A stretch of 64,000 nucleotides of DNA from Diaphorobacter sp. HDW4B (GCF_011305535.1 NZ_CP049905.1:1-64000), one strand, 5' to 3'. Positions 9,548-19,146 are shown, numbered from the stretch's first letter. The notes: generated from the letters alone by a model not told the origin. Translations and numbers: made by a program.

Positions 9548-9882
9548 GGCTCGTTCTCTCCTCGCGCGCAGGGTCGCTGTCACTCAATCAATCGGTCGGG
9601 GTGGGGATATCGATGCAGTACAAAAGGTTGACCATCTGGCCGAAAGTCTCTTGAGTCACACCGAAAATTGATTCACAATCAAAGTGTAGACAGTTATGAC
9701 GGCATTAGTCAACAAATCCGCAAGGCAGTTTTGATACCGACCTTCCGGTTCACGGGGACGTATCATTTGGGCTACGGGTTTTCCTGATGGACGCCACTAG
9801 AATGGGTGATCGTCCTATCGATGGCAGAGGCTTTGTTGTCGACACTGTCCCCAGACAAAACAGACCACCTCAACGTGCACTT
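9548..9882. promoter_or_regulatory. Divergent promoter region between indolepyruvate oxidoreductase and GntR regulator
   Basis: 335 bases with no convincing gene. It is locally A+T-rich around 9660-9740 and should hold promoters for both flanking genes and an operator for the FCD-type regulator. I see no unambiguous palindrome; the best candidate stretch is around 9680-9712. Confidence 0.5.
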
Positions 9883-10680
9883 ATGGCAACCAAGAAAAAC
9901 ACACAGAAGACCGAGCGCGTACCTCAGACGCGGGACGAAAGCAGCGTCGAACGGCTGTATCTGGAGCTGCGCGAACGCGCCATGCGCTACGACTTCCGGC
10001 CCGGCTCCCGTATCAACGAACAGGCCTTGGGCCGTGAATTCAGCATCAGCCGCCCGCCCCTGCGCGAGGCCCTCAATAGACTGGTCGCCGAAGGCTTTCT
10101 CGACTTCGTGATGAACAAGGGGTTCTTTCGCAAGGCCATCAGTGTGGAAGAGCTGTTCAATCTCTATCAGGTGCGCATCGCACTGGAGCGCCGCGCCGTC
10201 TATCTGGCCGTCACGCACGCGAGCGACGAGGAAATCCAGTCGCTTGAGGACTACTGGAAAAGCATCATGGCCAAGGGCGAGACAATGACCGTGGGCGACC
10301 TGCTGCTGGCTGACGAGGAGTTCCACCGCCGCCTGACCGAGCTGTCGCACAACCGCGAAATCTGCCAGTTCCTCGAACAGGTCACGCGCCGCATCCACGT
10401 CGCGCGGCACATCGATCTGGAGCAGTCCGACTGGAACGCTCAGGCCTTCGATGCGCACTTCCAGCTCGTGCAGCTCATCCGCCAGCGCAAGACCGAAGAG
10501 GCACTCAATGCGCTGTCCGAGCACATCGACCTCAGCCTCAAGCGAGCGGTGCAGATCACAAAGGAAATGGTGGCCAAGTTCTTCCTGCAGGACCAAGGCT
10601 GGAATTCTTCGCAACCCGCGTCGCCCAGCACCGCTCCCGCGTTGAACAAGAAGCCTGCTGCGCCCGCAAAGACGGAGTGA
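9883..10680 (+). CDS. GntR-family transcriptional regulator, FadR/FCD subfamily
   Basis: 265-residue regulator. An N-terminal winged helix-turn-helix covers about residues 18-85 (FSISRPPLREALNRLVAEGFLDF, the GntR recognition region). An all-helical FCD ligand-binding domain follows (YQVRIALERRAVYLAV, DEEFHRRLTELSHNREI, with histidine near HxDLEQSDWNAQAFDAHFQL as a likely metal or ligand site). The tail after about residue 235 is low complexity (Ser/Pro/Ala/Lys). The frame is open to 9787, but ATG at 9883 (MATKKNTQK) gives normal length. Divergent from the oxidoreductase and 69 bases ahead of ridA; likely a repressor or activator of 2-oxo-acid catabolism, though the effector is unknown. Confidence 0.9.
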   Translation: MATKKNTQKTERVPQTRDESSVERLYLELRERAMRYDFRPGSRINEQALGREFSISRPPLREALNRLVAEGFLDFVMNKGFFRKAISVEELFNLYQVRIALERRAVYLAVTHASDEEIQSLEDYWKSIMAKGETMTVGDLLLADEEFHRRLTELSHNREICQFLEQVTRRIHVARHIDLEQSDWNAQAFDAHFQLVQLIRQRKTEEALNALSEHIDLSLKRAVQITKEMVAKFFLQDQGWNSSQPASPSTAPALNKKPAAPAKTE

Positions 10681-10749
10681 TTGCTGGCGATTGGTGAAAG
10701 CGCTGGCCCGCGCGTTGTACGATGCAGTTTTTCTTAAAGGAAAATTTTC

Positions 10750-11097
10750 ATGACCATCAAGCGCCTTCACACCAACGCCCGCATGAGCCAGTCCGTCATC
10801 GCCAACGGCTTCGTCTTCCTGGCCGGCCAAGTCGCCACCGACACCACCAAGGACGTTGCAGGCCAGACCGCAGAAATTCTCGCCAAGATCGACGCCCTGC
10901 TCGCCGAATCCGGCACCGACAAGACCAAGATCGTGCAAGCCACCATCTGGCTGGCCGACCACACCACCTTCGAACAGATGAACGCCGTGTGGGACGCCTG
11001 GGTTCCCCAAGGCCACGCCCCTGCCCGCGCCTGCGTGGAATCGGCGCTGGCACGTCCGGCATTCACGGTGGAAATCGGTGTGGTGGCGGTCGCTTAA
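10750..11097 (+). CDS. RidA (YjgF/YER057c) family enamine/imine deaminase
   Basis: 115-residue RidA-superfamily protein. RidA hydrolyses reactive 2-aminoacrylate-type enamines made by PLP enzymes. Family features seen are VFLAGQVATDTT (N-terminal strand), an ILAKIDALLAESGTDKTKIVQATIWLAD core, and C-terminal PARACVESALARPAFTVEIGVVAVA. The arginine of the ACVE region corresponds to the substrate-carboxylate-binding residue position; here the segment reads PARACVES, so Arg sits two residues before Cys, as in many homologues. RBS AAAGGA sits close upstream of ATG. It may be cotranscribed with the GntR gene, and a strong terminator follows. Confidence 0.9.
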   Translation: MTIKRLHTNARMSQSVIANGFVFLAGQVATDTTKDVAGQTAEILAKIDALLAESGTDKTKIVQATIWLADHTTFEQMNAVWDAWVPQGHAPARACVESALARPAFTVEIGVVAVA

Positions 11098-11126
11098 ATC
11101 GCGCGCTTTGGCTCGTCCTGACTGGA

Positions 11127-11170
11127 CAGCCGATCCCTGCCTCTTGCGGCGGGATCGGCTGTTTTGTTTT
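11127..11170 (+). terminator. Rho-independent terminator after ridA
   Basis: CAGCCGATCCC (11127-11137) pairs perfectly over 11 bases with GGGATCGGCTG (11151-11161), and TTTTGTTTT follows. It lies 30 bases after the ridA stop. Confidence 0.88.
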
Positions 11171-11218
11171 GTGAATCTGCAATGCGTGCGACTGCAAACC
11201 GCTCATGCAGTGAGCCCG

Positions 11219-13549
11219 TCAATTCACCCCTTGCTCGATCACCGCTCCATAGACTCGAAGCCCCTGAATGCCGCCCACATTGATGGATGTTAAGGTCACG
11301 AGGATTCGATCGAATGCCACATTGGCGGGTACGTCGAACACCAGCATTTTCTGTGTCTGACCCGAAGTCAGTTCCGGCATGCTCAATAGCGTCAGTTGGC
11401 TCGCAGTGGGGGATGCAGCAAGGTCGGATCCATCGTAAAGACTCAAGTCAATCAGCACTGCGTCTTGCGCAGTCAGTCCATCCGAGGTGTCGTCACTCAC
11501 AATCACCCCGGCCCGCCGCACGTTGGGCGACGCAGGCACTGGCGCCGGGCCGATCAATGCCTGCTGAACGGACACGCCGAGCAAGCCCACCGTGATGGCG
11601 AATTGCGAATAGTCGGTCGTAATGTTGTGCGAAATCGGATTGTTTGGATTGACGACTCCACACAACAGGCATAAGCCGGTAACCGAGTTGGTCTGCGAAG
11701 TCCCGAAGATGTTGAACACCCCAAAGCTCTCGGGGGTCGTGTCACCCGCACAGAATTGGGCAACGGCTGGCGCGTCGAAAGTCTTGGTCAGCGGAGCCGA
11801 AGTGCCTGCGTTGGTCGTCACCGTGATGGCTTGAGCTCCGCCACTCCAGCCAGACGGCAAAGCCGCAAGGATTTCTGTGTCACTCACGATGGTGATCGAA
11901 GGTGATGGCACCGCTCCCAGCATGACACTGGAGGCTGTCGCCAACTGAGTGCCCGTGAGCTTGATGAACCTTGCACCGGCGTCGGTGCTGTTGCACATGG
12001 CCCGGGTGGTGGAAGTCAACGTGGGCATGTCCGGTGTGACTGTGACCGCAACACTTGCCACGGAGGTATTGGAGCCCGCCACATTCACGCTGGTTGGCCC
12101 CTCCATCACCGAACTGGTGAAGGTGATCGAGCAACTCGCGCCGGGCGCGAGCGACGCGCCGCAGGTCATGCTTTGAACAGAGATGTTGCTGCCCAAAGGA
12201 ACAATGGCGGCGATGTTCTGCGCAGACATGGGCGCTGCCGGATCGACCGTCACCGTCACGCTTGCGGATTGGTTCATGACGAAGTTCAGGCTAGAGGGTG
12301 AAACATTGATCACCGTGGGTGGGATCGCCTGCGTCGTCACCGCCAATGTCACCGAGTTGGTATTCGAACCTGCCATCTGCACGTTGGTGGGCCCCTCGAT
12401 GCTTGGGTTGGTGAACGTGATGACGCATGAAGCACCCGGAGCCACCGAAGCTCCACAGGTGCTGCTTTGAACGGCCAGTTGGCTGCCCAATGGAATGACG
12501 GGCACCACATTTTCGGCCGAAACGGTAGCGGCTGAATCCACGGTGACCGTCACGCTGCCGGTTTGAGTCTGCATGAACGTCAATGCGCTGGGTGACACAC
12601 TGATCGTCGGCAGGGCTTGCGCAGTCAACACCACCTGAGCCGCGTTGGAATTGGAGCCAGCCACCGTCAAAGTAGTGGGCCCTTCTGCGGCAGAGGCTGT
12701 CAATGTCAGGCTGCACGATGCACCGGGGGCCAGCGATGGGCCGCAGGTGCTGCTCAGCACGGAGATGTGACTGCCCGAAGGAACAAGCAGTGCTGGATGG
12801 AGAGCGGCCTGTGGCGAATTGGCGTTGGTGGTGACGGTCAATGTCGTTGTGCCATGGACATTGAAAGTCGCCTGCGATGGAGACACGCTGATGGTGGACG
12901 CCAGTTGTGCACACATGCTGGCCACGTTCACTACGCAACTGGTGCCATGGGCCAATTCAAGATTCCCCGTGCAAGGGGTTGCACCCGAAGGCAACGGCGT
13001 GCTGGGCAAGCTGGCAGGAACACCGGCTGGAAAGCACACGGCGGCACTGGCAGGCGGCGTGATCGAAGAAATCTTGAGCTTGGTCTGCGTTGTGTTGGTG
13101 AATTGAACTGGCGTGAAATCGACGGGCAGCCCCGTTGAAGGCGTACGAAGAATGGGGACGTTCAGCGTTTCGCCACCTGATTGGGTGAAGCTGAGCAAGG
13201 ACAGCAATTGCTGAGCGCTCACGGAAGGGTTGTAGCCACCAACGGTGACCAAGCCCGCCGCCACCATCAAACCCAAGACGGTCTTCAAGGCACGGGGGGC
13301 CGTGTCGCGTCGAATCAGCCAGACGCCCATGAAGGCCAGTGCCAGCATCAGCGCCACCAGCATCCAGATGCCGTCCACTGGTACAGCGGCTATCCCTGTC
13401 TGTTCCGGGGACGCGGGAACGGTGGTGATGGTCTGGGCATGCACTGCACTCACGCTCGCTGCAAGGAGCAACGGCAAGGCGACGCGCAAGCCCTTTTTGA
13501 ACGGATGCATTGAAGTCGCAGCGTTTGCGGAAAGGTGGCCGGATTGCAT
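11219..13549 (-). CDS. Large secreted protein of the mid-cut-by-XrtH type with Ig-like repeats and an IPT/TIG-like domain
   Basis: 776 residues. A signal peptide (about 14-39, ending VHAQ) is followed, unusually, by an exosortase-type signal near the N-terminus: VPVDGIWM (56-63), a hydrophobic helix, then RRDTAPRALK. Three Ig-like repeats of about 97 aa follow, each with ISVSPS..., SSTCGxSxAPGASC and EGPTxxxxAGSN. After them comes an IPT/TIG-like segment (FIKLTGTQLATASSVMLG) and a C-terminal beta-rich domain with CLLCGVVNPNNPISHN. NCBI names such architecture 'midcut-by-XrtH'; I assign it by this layout from memory. Start could instead be ATG at 13510, which begins directly at the signal peptide; 13549 has AGG upstream. 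Stand-alone gene converging on ridA. Confidence 0.78.
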   Translation of the reverse strand: MQSGHLSANAATSMHPFKKGLRVALPLLLAASVSAVHAQTITTVPASPEQTGIAAVPVDGIWMLVALMLALAFMGVWLIRRDTAPRALKTVLGLMVAAGLVTVGGYNPSVSAQQLLSLLSFTQSGGETLNVPILRTPSTGLPVDFTPVQFTNTTQTKLKISSITPPASAAVCFPAGVPASLPSTPLPSGATPCTGNLELAHGTSCVVNVASMCAQLASTISVSPSQATFNVHGTTTLTVTTNANSPQAALHPALLVPSGSHISVLSSTCGPSLAPGASCSLTLTASAAEGPTTLTVAGSNSNAAQVVLTAQALPTISVSPSALTFMQTQTGSVTVTVDSAATVSAENVVPVIPLGSQLAVQSSTCGASVAPGASCVITFTNPSIEGPTNVQMAGSNTNSVTLAVTTQAIPPTVINVSPSSLNFVMNQSASVTVTVDPAAPMSAQNIAAIVPLGSNISVQSMTCGASLAPGASCSITFTSSVMEGPTSVNVAGSNTSVASVAVTVTPDMPTLTSTTRAMCNSTDAGARFIKLTGTQLATASSVMLGAVPSPSITIVSDTEILAALPSGWSGGAQAITVTTNAGTSAPLTKTFDAPAVAQFCAGDTTPESFGVFNIFGTSQTNSVTGLCLLCGVVNPNNPISHNITTDYSQFAITVGLLGVSVQQALIGPAPVPASPNVRRAGVIVSDDTSDGLTAQDAVLIDLSLYDGSDLAASPTASQLTLLSMPELTSGQTQKMLVFDVPANVAFDRILVTLTSINVGGIQGLRVYGAVIEQGVN
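12025..12897 (-). repeat. Three tandem Ig-like coding repeats
   Basis: About 290 bp each (roughly 12613-12897, 12316-12612, 12025-12315). Each encodes ISVSPSxLxF, a VTV block, PxGSxxxVxSxTCGxSxAPGASC, and EGPTxxxxAGSN. The two cysteines spaced ten residues apart recur in every unit and probably form a disulfide. Confidence 0.8.
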
Positions 13550-13839
13550 ATGTACTGAACCTGCACTTTCTCATCTCTTGTGTCGTGCCATGAGGACTCG
13601 GCCTGTGCAGAGATCACCTGTCACTGACCACTCCTCCCTTGATTCGCGCTCAGGCGACCAAGACATGTAAACAATTGTCGATTCAATTACAACAGGATTG
13701 ACGGCATACCCGCCGCACCGGCTGTGTAAATTCAACGGCAAACCACTTGGTACTTACCCTTGATTTCATATTCAGCGAAGCAGACCCGGGAGACCAGAGC
13801 AATGGCCGAAAATACGGGGCTCTGCCCATCGATCCGCAT

Positions 13840-14529
13840 ATGCCTACCAGCCTTCCCATCCTCTACTCCTTCCGCCGCTGCCCCTACGCCATCCGCGCGC
13901 GTCTTGCGCTGGCCTATGCGGGCTTCTCCTGCGAGCTTCGCGAGATCAAACTGCGTGACAAGCCGCAGGCCATGCTGGAGGTGTCGCCCAAGGGCACGGT
14001 GCCGGTGCTCGTGTTGCCGGATGGACGGGTGATCGAGCAGAGTCTGGAAGTGATGCTGCATGCCCTGCAAGCTCCCGACGCGCGCGATGCGGATGGCTGG
14101 TTGCAACCGACCGAGGGAACGCTGGAGCAGATGCTGGCGCTCATCGAGCGCAATGACCAGTTCTTCAAACCGGCGCTGGATCGCAGCAAGTACCCGGATC
14201 GCTACAGCGCGGAGCAAGTCGCAGAGGCCACTCGGGTGGCCGATGAATGGCTGGGGTCGCTCGATCAGCGATTGGCGGACACGGGCTATCTGTTTGGCCT
14301 CAACCCCAGCTTGGCCGACATGGCACTGCGTCCGTTCGTGCGGCAGTTTGCGGCCATCGACAAGGACAAGTGGACAGCGAAACCTTGGCCGCATCTGCAG
14401 GCATGGCTGCAGCGGTTTCTGGATTCGGCATTGTTTGCCGAAGTGATGGAAACCTACCCGGTCTGGATTCCCGGAACCACCGGGCCGGTCGCGTTTGAAG
14501 GCAAGCAGCCCGCGACCAGCGCCGAGTAA
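13840..14529 (+). CDS. Glutathione S-transferase family protein
   Basis: 229 residues. N-terminal thioredoxin-like domain: LYSFRRCPYAIRARLAL places a CPYA-type catalytic cysteine near residue 13; KGTVPVLVLPDGRVIEQSLEVM is the cis-Pro/GSH-gamma-glutamyl (Glu-Ser) binding region. The C-terminal helical domain includes NPSLADMALRPFVRQFA. This resembles the Omega/Beta-like cysteine GSTs that act as thiol transferases or dehydroascorbate reductases. ATG at 13840 is chosen because the upstream 31 codons look non-coding. It converges on the beta-lactamase gene with six bases between stops. The specific substrate is unknown. Confidence 0.88.
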   Translation: MPTSLPILYSFRRCPYAIRARLALAYAGFSCELREIKLRDKPQAMLEVSPKGTVPVLVLPDGRVIEQSLEVMLHALQAPDARDADGWLQPTEGTLEQMLALIERNDQFFKPALDRSKYPDRYSAEQVAEATRVADEWLGSLDQRLADTGYLFGLNPSLADMALRPFVRQFAAIDKDKWTAKPWPHLQAWLQRFLDSALFAEVMETYPVWIPGTTGPVAFEGKQPATSAE

Positions 14530-14535
14530 GCCAGA

Positions 14536-15519
14536 TCAGCGCTTGCTGGCCTTGTACCAATCGGCGGCGATCTTGCCGACTTCCGCAAGAATCGCATCGC
14601 GGCCATCGGATTCGACCTTCACCGCGCCGGTGAGATAAGCGCTCACCATCATCGGCGCCATGCCCTGTGCGCTCCAGACGATGCTGACTTCGTTGGCCGT
14701 GCCGTTGTCGCCCGAGCCGGTCTTGCCGCCCACTTTCCAATCGCTGGGCATGCCTGCGCGCAGTCGCTTGTCGCCCGTGCGGCTGGCCAGCAGCCAGTCG
14801 CGCAACTGCTTTTGGCTTTCCGGACTGAGCAAGCCCTTCTTGTCGGTGAGCAGCGCAAGCGCCGCCCGGCCCATGGCGCGCGGCGTGGTGGTGTCGCGCG
14901 GGTCTCCGGCGATGGCGGTGTTCAGATCGGTCTCGGTACGATCCAGACGCGTGCGCATGTCGCCCACCGTGGTGCGCAGCCAGCGCGTGAGGCCCGCCGG
15001 GCCGCCCTGCAATCCAAGCAGCAGATTGGCGGCGGTGTTGTCGCTCAGCACCACGGCGGCCTCGCACAGCGCGCGAATCGTCATGCCTTCGGCGTCTGCA
15101 TGTTTTTCGGTGGCGGGCGAATAAGCGACCAGGTCCTTCTTTTCGTAGAGCAGCGCCTGCTCCAGCGGAAACTCGCCCAGTTGCGACAGATGCAGAATGC
15201 GCGCGGCCAGCAGCAGCTTGAAGGTGCTGCACATGGGGAAGGCTTCATCCTCGCGATAACCCAGCGAAGTCTGCCCGCCCAGCACCTGCACCGACAGGCC
15301 CAGACGACCGCCGCTGCGTGCTTCGAGCGCCTGAAGGCGTTGTTGAAAGTGGTCGCCCTTGGGCGTGGTGGTGGTGGTGGCTTTTTCTTCGCCGCCCATG
15401 CCCACCAAACTCTTCACCGAGCCGCAACCCGCCAGAGCCAGCGTGGCCAAGGTGGCCGTGCCCATCAGGCCGGTGGTGAGCAGATGGCGTCTTTGCATTT
15501 CGAGCTTATTCATATTCAA
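14536..15519 (-). CDS. Class A beta-lactamase with Tat-type lipoprotein signal
   Basis: 327 residues. Serine beta-lactamase motifs are complete: S98-T-F-K101 (SxxK), S159-D-N161, R-T-E196-T-D-L-N (omega loop with general base), and K266-T-G. The N-terminus combines a twin arginine (QRRHLLTT, residues 9-16) with a lipobox LALAGC (Cys32), predicting a Tat-exported lipoprotein anchored in the periplasm. A Thr-rich linker follows before the enzyme domain. Cys97 just before Ser98 recalls carbapenemases, but no partner cysteine is present after KTG (reads KTGSGDNG), so that disulfide is not supported. No ampR-type regulator is adjacent. Spectrum cannot be predicted from sequence alone. Confidence 0.92.
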   Translation of the reverse strand: MNMNKLEMQRRHLLTTGLMGTATLATLALAGCGSVKSLVGMGGEEKATTTTTPKGDHFQQRLQALEARSGGRLGLSVQVLGGQTSLGYREDEAFPMCSTFKLLLAARILHLSQLGEFPLEQALLYEKKDLVAYSPATEKHADAEGMTIRALCEAAVVLSDNTAANLLLGLQGGPAGLTRWLRTTVGDMRTRLDRTETDLNTAIAGDPRDTTTPRAMGRAALALLTDKKGLLSPESQKQLRDWLLASRTGDKRLRAGMPSDWKVGGKTGSGDNGTANEVSIVWSAQGMAPMMVSAYLTGAVKVESDGRDAILAEVGKIAADWYKASKR

Positions 15520-15553
15520 CCAATGAGTGATTCACAGCCGGCCAAAATGACGC

Positions 15554-15585
15554 AGACCCCGCACACGGCTGGCGTGTCGGGGTCT
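15554..15585 (-). terminator. Hairpin between dsbB and beta-lactamase gene
   Basis: AGACCCCG (15554-15561) pairs with CGGGGTCT (15578-15585) with an inner ACAC/GTGT extension. It lies downstream of dsbB on the minus strand; the U tract is poor (GCGTCATTTTGG), so termination is probable rather than certain. Confidence 0.5.
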
Positions 15586-15623
15586 TCAAAGCTGTTGCTT
15601 GATCGGAAAATCGACGGATCAGT

Positions 15624-16127
15624 TTAACGGCGGCCGCCGCGCACCAGTGCAACGAGAAGCACGATGGCGAAGATCACGAAGCAAACGAAAGACCAGTTGG
15701 CGATTGATCCGCCGAGGAAGGTCCAGTCGATGGCCGTGCAGTCGCCCGAGCCACGGAAGATCATGGGCAGCGAACGGCTGATGGGGTAGTTCTCGATCAT
15801 GCCGTAGAAGTCGCGACCGCAGGTGGCGAACTCGGGCGGATACCACTGCAGCCAGCTTTGGCGAGCGGCCACGAAGGCACCAAAACCGGCCATCAGCAGC
15901 GCGAGGAAGCTGAAGGTCTTCCACCAGCCCGCACTGCCGCGCAGCGCCGCGATGCCGGTGAACACCGCCACGCCGATCAGCGCATAACGCTGCACGATGC
16001 ACATGGGGCAAGGCTCGAGGCCCACCACATGCTGCAGATACATGCCAAAGCCCAGCATGGCAATGCAGGCCAGGCAGATGAGCCCGAGAATCTGGCGCGG
16101 AGCCCGGGAAATCCAGTTGAAAACCAC
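15624..16127 (-). CDS. dsbB: Disulfide bond formation protein B
   Basis: 167-residue inner-membrane quinone reductase that reoxidises periplasmic DsbA. Four transmembrane helices are visible. The first periplasmic pair is C40-P-M-C43 in GLEPCPMCIVQRY; the second is C103 (FATCGRDF) and C129 (GSGDCTAIDW). These match the two essential DsbB pairs. Length is typical (about 160-175 aa). It lies between the beta-lactamase and cysA genes on the same strand, separated from both, and looks like its own transcription unit. Confidence 0.93.
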   Translation of the reverse strand: MVFNWISRAPRQILGLICLACIAMLGFGMYLQHVVGLEPCPMCIVQRYALIGVAVFTGIAALRGSAGWWKTFSFLALLMAGFGAFVAARQSWLQWYPPEFATCGRDFYGMIENYPISRSLPMIFRGSGDCTAIDWTFLGGSIANWSFVCFVIFAIVLLVALVRGGRR

Positions 16128-16186
16128 TTCTTTGTCCTTTGGGGGAAACCGTTATCTTACCCAACGTCCCCCTCGGGCCATGGCGA

Positions 16187-17314
16187 TCAGATACCGGCAG
16201 CTTGGTCCAGGAAAACCTTGGCGTGGCGCGGTGTCACCACCAGCAGCTCGCCCTCGCGCAGTCCCTGGTCACGAAACTGCTGCGCCGGAATCTGTGCTTC
16301 GATGAGCGACTCCGTGGCTGTATTGTCCGCCGATTGGTTATCGGATTCGGGAATAAGTTCCAGCCGCGCGATGGGGCCGACCACAATCGCACGCGAGAGC
16401 TGGACCACGATGCCGCGCGGACGGCCCTGCGCATCCAGCGCCTGACCGGGCGAATAGCGCTCCACGTCGAGGTCGTGCGGACGCACGAAGGCGAACGCCT
16501 TGGCCTCGTGCGCGCCCTGGGCTTCAGTGCTGTCGAGCTGCATGCCGTCGTCCAGATAGACGCGGCCATCGCTCGCGCGGCCCTTGAACAGGTTCACGTC
16601 GCCAAGGAAACCGTAGACGAACGGGCTGGCCGGGTTGTCCCAGACCTGCTGCGGCGTGCCTTCCTGCTCGATCTTGCCCTTGTTGATGACGACCACGCGG
16701 TCGGCCACTTCCAGCGCTTCTTCCTGATCGTGCGTCACGAAGATCGAGGTGACATGCAGCTCGTCATGCAGACGGCGCAACCAGCGGCGCAGTTCCTTGC
16801 GCACCTTGGCGTCCAGCGCGCCGAACGGCTCGTCGAGCAGCAGCACCTTGGGCTCCACGGCCAGCGCACGGGCGAGAGCAATACGCTGACGCTGACCGCC
16901 GGAAAGCTGCGACGGGTAACGATCAGCGATCCAGTCGAGCTGCACGAGCTTGAGCAGGCTCATCACCTTCTCGCGGATCTGCGCTTCGCTCGGACGCTCC
17001 TTGCGCGGTTTCACACGCAGGCCGAAAGCCACGTTCTCGAACACCGTCATGTGACGGAACAGCGCGTAGTGCTGGAACACGAAGCCCACGTTGCGCTCGC
17101 GCACATGCACGTCGGTCGTGTCTTCGCCGCTGAAATGGATGGTGCCGACATCGGCCGTTTCCAGACCGGCAATGATGCGCAGCAGCGTGGTCTTGCCGCA
17201 GCCCGAGGGGCCGAGCAAGGCGATGAGTTCGCCGGATTTGATGTCGAGATTCACGTCACGCAGGGCTTGGAAGTCGCCGAACTGCTTGCTCACATTACGG
17301 ATTTCGATGCTCAT
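16187..17314 (-). CDS. cysA: Sulfate/thiosulfate ABC transporter ATP-binding protein CysA
   Basis: 375 residues: ABC domain with Walker [10 protein letters not shown], signature [15 protein letters not shown], Walker [20 protein letters not shown], and H-loop [10 protein letters not shown], followed by a C-terminal regulatory/TOBE region from about residue 240 ([12 protein letters not shown]). The N-terminus [18 protein letters not shown] is characteristic of CysA. It energises the CysTW permease for sulfate and thiosulfate import. It is the last gene of the minus-strand operon sbp-cysT-cysW-cysA, 54 bases after cysW; that gap holds a small C/T- and G/A-rich hairpin near 17338-17364. Confidence 0.96.
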   Translation of the reverse strand: MSIEIRNVSKQFGDFQALRDVNLDIKSGELIALLGPSGCGKTTLLRIIAGLETADVGTIHFSGEDTTDVHVRERNVGFVFQHYALFRHMTVFENVAFGLRVKPRKERPSEAQIREKVMSLLKLVQLDWIADRYPSQLSGGQRQRIALARALAVEPKVLLLDEPFGALDAKVRKELRRWLRRLHDELHVTSIFVTHDQEEALEVADRVVVINKGKIEQEGTPQQVWDNPASPFVYGFLGDVNLFKGRASDGRVYLDDGMQLDSTEAQGAHEAKAFAFVRPHDLDVERYSPGQALDAQGRPRGIVVQLSRAIVVGPIARLELIPESDNQSADNTATESLIEAQIPAQQFRDQGLREGELLVVTPRHAKVFLDQAAGI

Positions 17315-17368
17315 GTTCTCTGTTCCTCTTTCGGTCCTCTCTCCCTGTTGCAGGAGAGGGAGAAAATC

Positions 17369-18274
17369 TCAATTCGTGGCCGGACGCTCCGGTGGCATGT
17401 CGGCCGCAGCCTTGAGCTGCTTTTCGGCCTTCCACTCGGCAAACGTCTTGATCGCCAGCGTCACCAACGCCAGCAGGGCCAGCAGCGATGCGGCAGCGAA
17501 CGCAGCCACCGACTGGTACTCGTTGTAGAGAATTTCGACGTGCAGCGGAATCGTGTTGGTCTGACCACGGATATGGCCCGACACCACCGACACCGCGCCG
17601 AACTCGCCCATGGCCCGCGCATTGCACAGAATCACGCCGTACAGCAGGCCCCATTTGATGTTGGGAAGCGTCACATACCAGAAGGTCTGCCAGCCGGTCG
17701 CACCCAGCACGACCGCGGCTTGTTCCTCGTCGTTGCCCTGCGCCTGCATCAGCGGGATCAATTCACGCGCGATGAACGGAAAGGTCACGAACACGGTCGC
17801 CAGCACAATGCCCGGCACGGCGAAGACGATCTTGATGTCGTGCTCCGACAGCCATGGCCCGAACCAGCCCTGCGCGCCGAACACCAGCATGTACATCAGA
17901 CCGGCCACGACCGGCGAGATGGAGAACGGCAGATCGATCAGCGTGATCAGAAACGCCTTGCCCTTGAAGTCGAACTTGGCGATCGCCCAGGCCGCCGCCA
18001 CGCCGAACACCAGGTTCAACGGAACGGCAATCGCGGCGGTCAGCAGGGTCAGCTTGATGGCGGACCACGCATCGGGCTCGCGCAGACCAGCCCAGTAGGC
18101 TTCAAAGCCCTTGCGCAGCGCTTCGGTGAACACGGCCGCCAGCGGCAGCACCAGGAACAGCAGCAGAAAGACCAGCGCAATGCCGATCAGCGTCCACTTG
18201 ACCCAAGGCGCTTCGGTCGTGCCCGCCTTGGCGCGGCGCACGGTACGGGAATTGTTGACTGCGGCGCCACTCAT
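17369..18274 (-). CDS. cysW: Sulfate ABC transporter permease CysW
   Basis: 301-residue permease with six predicted membrane segments and the inner-membrane EAA loop ([32 protein letters not shown]). [36 protein letters not shown] is a CysW hallmark. The frame is open to 18304, but ATG at 18274 has AAGGAG seven bases upstream and overlaps the cysT stop as ATGA. It pairs with CysT to form the sulfate/thiosulfate channel driven by CysA. Confidence 0.95.
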   Translation of the reverse strand: MSGAAVNNSRTVRRAKAGTTEAPWVKWTLIGIALVFLLLFLVLPLAAVFTEALRKGFEAYWAGLREPDAWSAIKLTLLTAAIAVPLNLVFGVAAAWAIAKFDFKGKAFLITLIDLPFSISPVVAGLMYMLVFGAQGWFGPWLSEHDIKIVFAVPGIVLATVFVTFPFIARELIPLMQAQGNDEEQAAVVLGATGWQTFWYVTLPNIKWGLLYGVILCNARAMGEFGAVSVVSGHIRGQTNTIPLHVEILYNEYQSVAAFAAASLLALLALVTLAIKTFAEWKAEKQLKAAADMPPERPATN

Positions 18275-19146
18275 AGCGGTGCTCCTTGGCGCTTGCGCTG
18301 CCATGCCTGCAGCGCGTTGATGACGAGCAGCATGATGAACGAGAAGAACAGCATCACCACGGCCACGGCGGTGGCACCAGCGTAGTCGTACTGCTCCAGC
18401 TTGCCGATGATGATGAGCGGCGTGATTTCAGACACCATGGGCATGTTGCCCGCGATGAAGATGACCGAGCCGTACTCACCGATGGCACGTGCAAACGCCA
18501 TCGCAAAACCGGTGAGCAGCGCGGGCGTGATGCCCGGCAGAATCACCTTGTAGAAAATCTGCCAGCGGGTGGCACCCAAGCTGGTTGCGGCTTCTTCGAG
18601 TTCCTTTTCGGAATCTTCAAGCACCGGCTGCACCGTGCGCACCACGAACGGCAGGCCGATGAAGATCAGCGCGATCACCACGCCTTTCGGGTTGAACGCG
18701 AGCTGAATGCCATAGGGCTCCAGATACTGCCCCACCCAGCCGTTGCCCGCGAGCAGCGCCGTCAGCGAAATGCCCGCCACGGCGGTCGGCAGCGCGAATG
18801 GCAGATCAACCAGCGCATCCACGATCTTCTTGCCGGGGAACTGATAACGCACCAACACCCAGGCCACCAGCAGACCGAACACCAGATTCACGCAGGCCGC
18901 GAAGAACGACGCGCCAAACGTGAGCTTGTACGAAGCCAGCACGCGCGGAGCCGTCACCGCCTCCCAGAACTGGGGCCAAGTCAGCGTGAAGGTTTTGAAC
19001 AACAGTGCCGACAACGGAATCAGCACGATGATGCTCAGATAGAAAAGCGTATACCCCAGCGTGAGCCCGAACCCGGGCAACACACGCTTGGGCGCGCGCC
19101 GGGCAGAGCTGTCCCCGGACGATGCATTCAGCGCCGCAGCAGTCAT
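18271..19146 (-). CDS. cysT: Sulfate ABC transporter permease CysT (CysU)
   Basis: 291-residue permease. [26 protein letters not shown] at the N-terminus, an EAA loop ([33 protein letters not shown]) and [19 protein letters not shown] identify CysT/CysU. Six membrane helices are expected. It is the second gene of the operon, 168 bases downstream of sbp, and shares an ATGA overlap with cysW. Confidence 0.95.
   Translation of the reverse strand: MTAAALNASSGDSSARRAPKRVLPGFGLTLGYTLFYLSIIVLIPLSALLFKTFTLTWPQFWEAVTAPRVLASYKLTFGASFFAACVNLVFGLLVAWVLVRYQFPGKKIVDALVDLPFALPTAVAGISLTALLAGNGWVGQYLEPYGIQLAFNPKGVVIALIFIGLPFVVRTVQPVLEDSEKELEEAATSLGATRWQIFYKVILPGITPALLTGFAMAFARAIGEYGSVIFIAGNMPMVSEITPLIIIGKLEQYDYAGATAVAVVMLFFSFIMLLVINALQAWQRKRQGAPL

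Noticed and set aside
7772-9631. Long open frame (over 600 codons) on the plus strand opposite the indolepyruvate oxidoreductase
   Set aside because: It lies antisense to a clearly conserved enzyme, has an Arg/His/Ala-biased composition typical of GC-rich antisense frames, and shows no domain.
14536-15519. Carbapenemase of the KPC/NMC type, suggested by Cys97 next to the active serine
   Set aside because: The partner cysteine expected after the KTG motif is absent (KTGSGDNG), so the characteristic disulfide cannot form.
16139-18385. Open frame of over 700 codons on the plus strand across cysA and cysW
   Set aside because: Antisense to well-conserved transport genes; His/Arg/Gln-rich composition without any motif.
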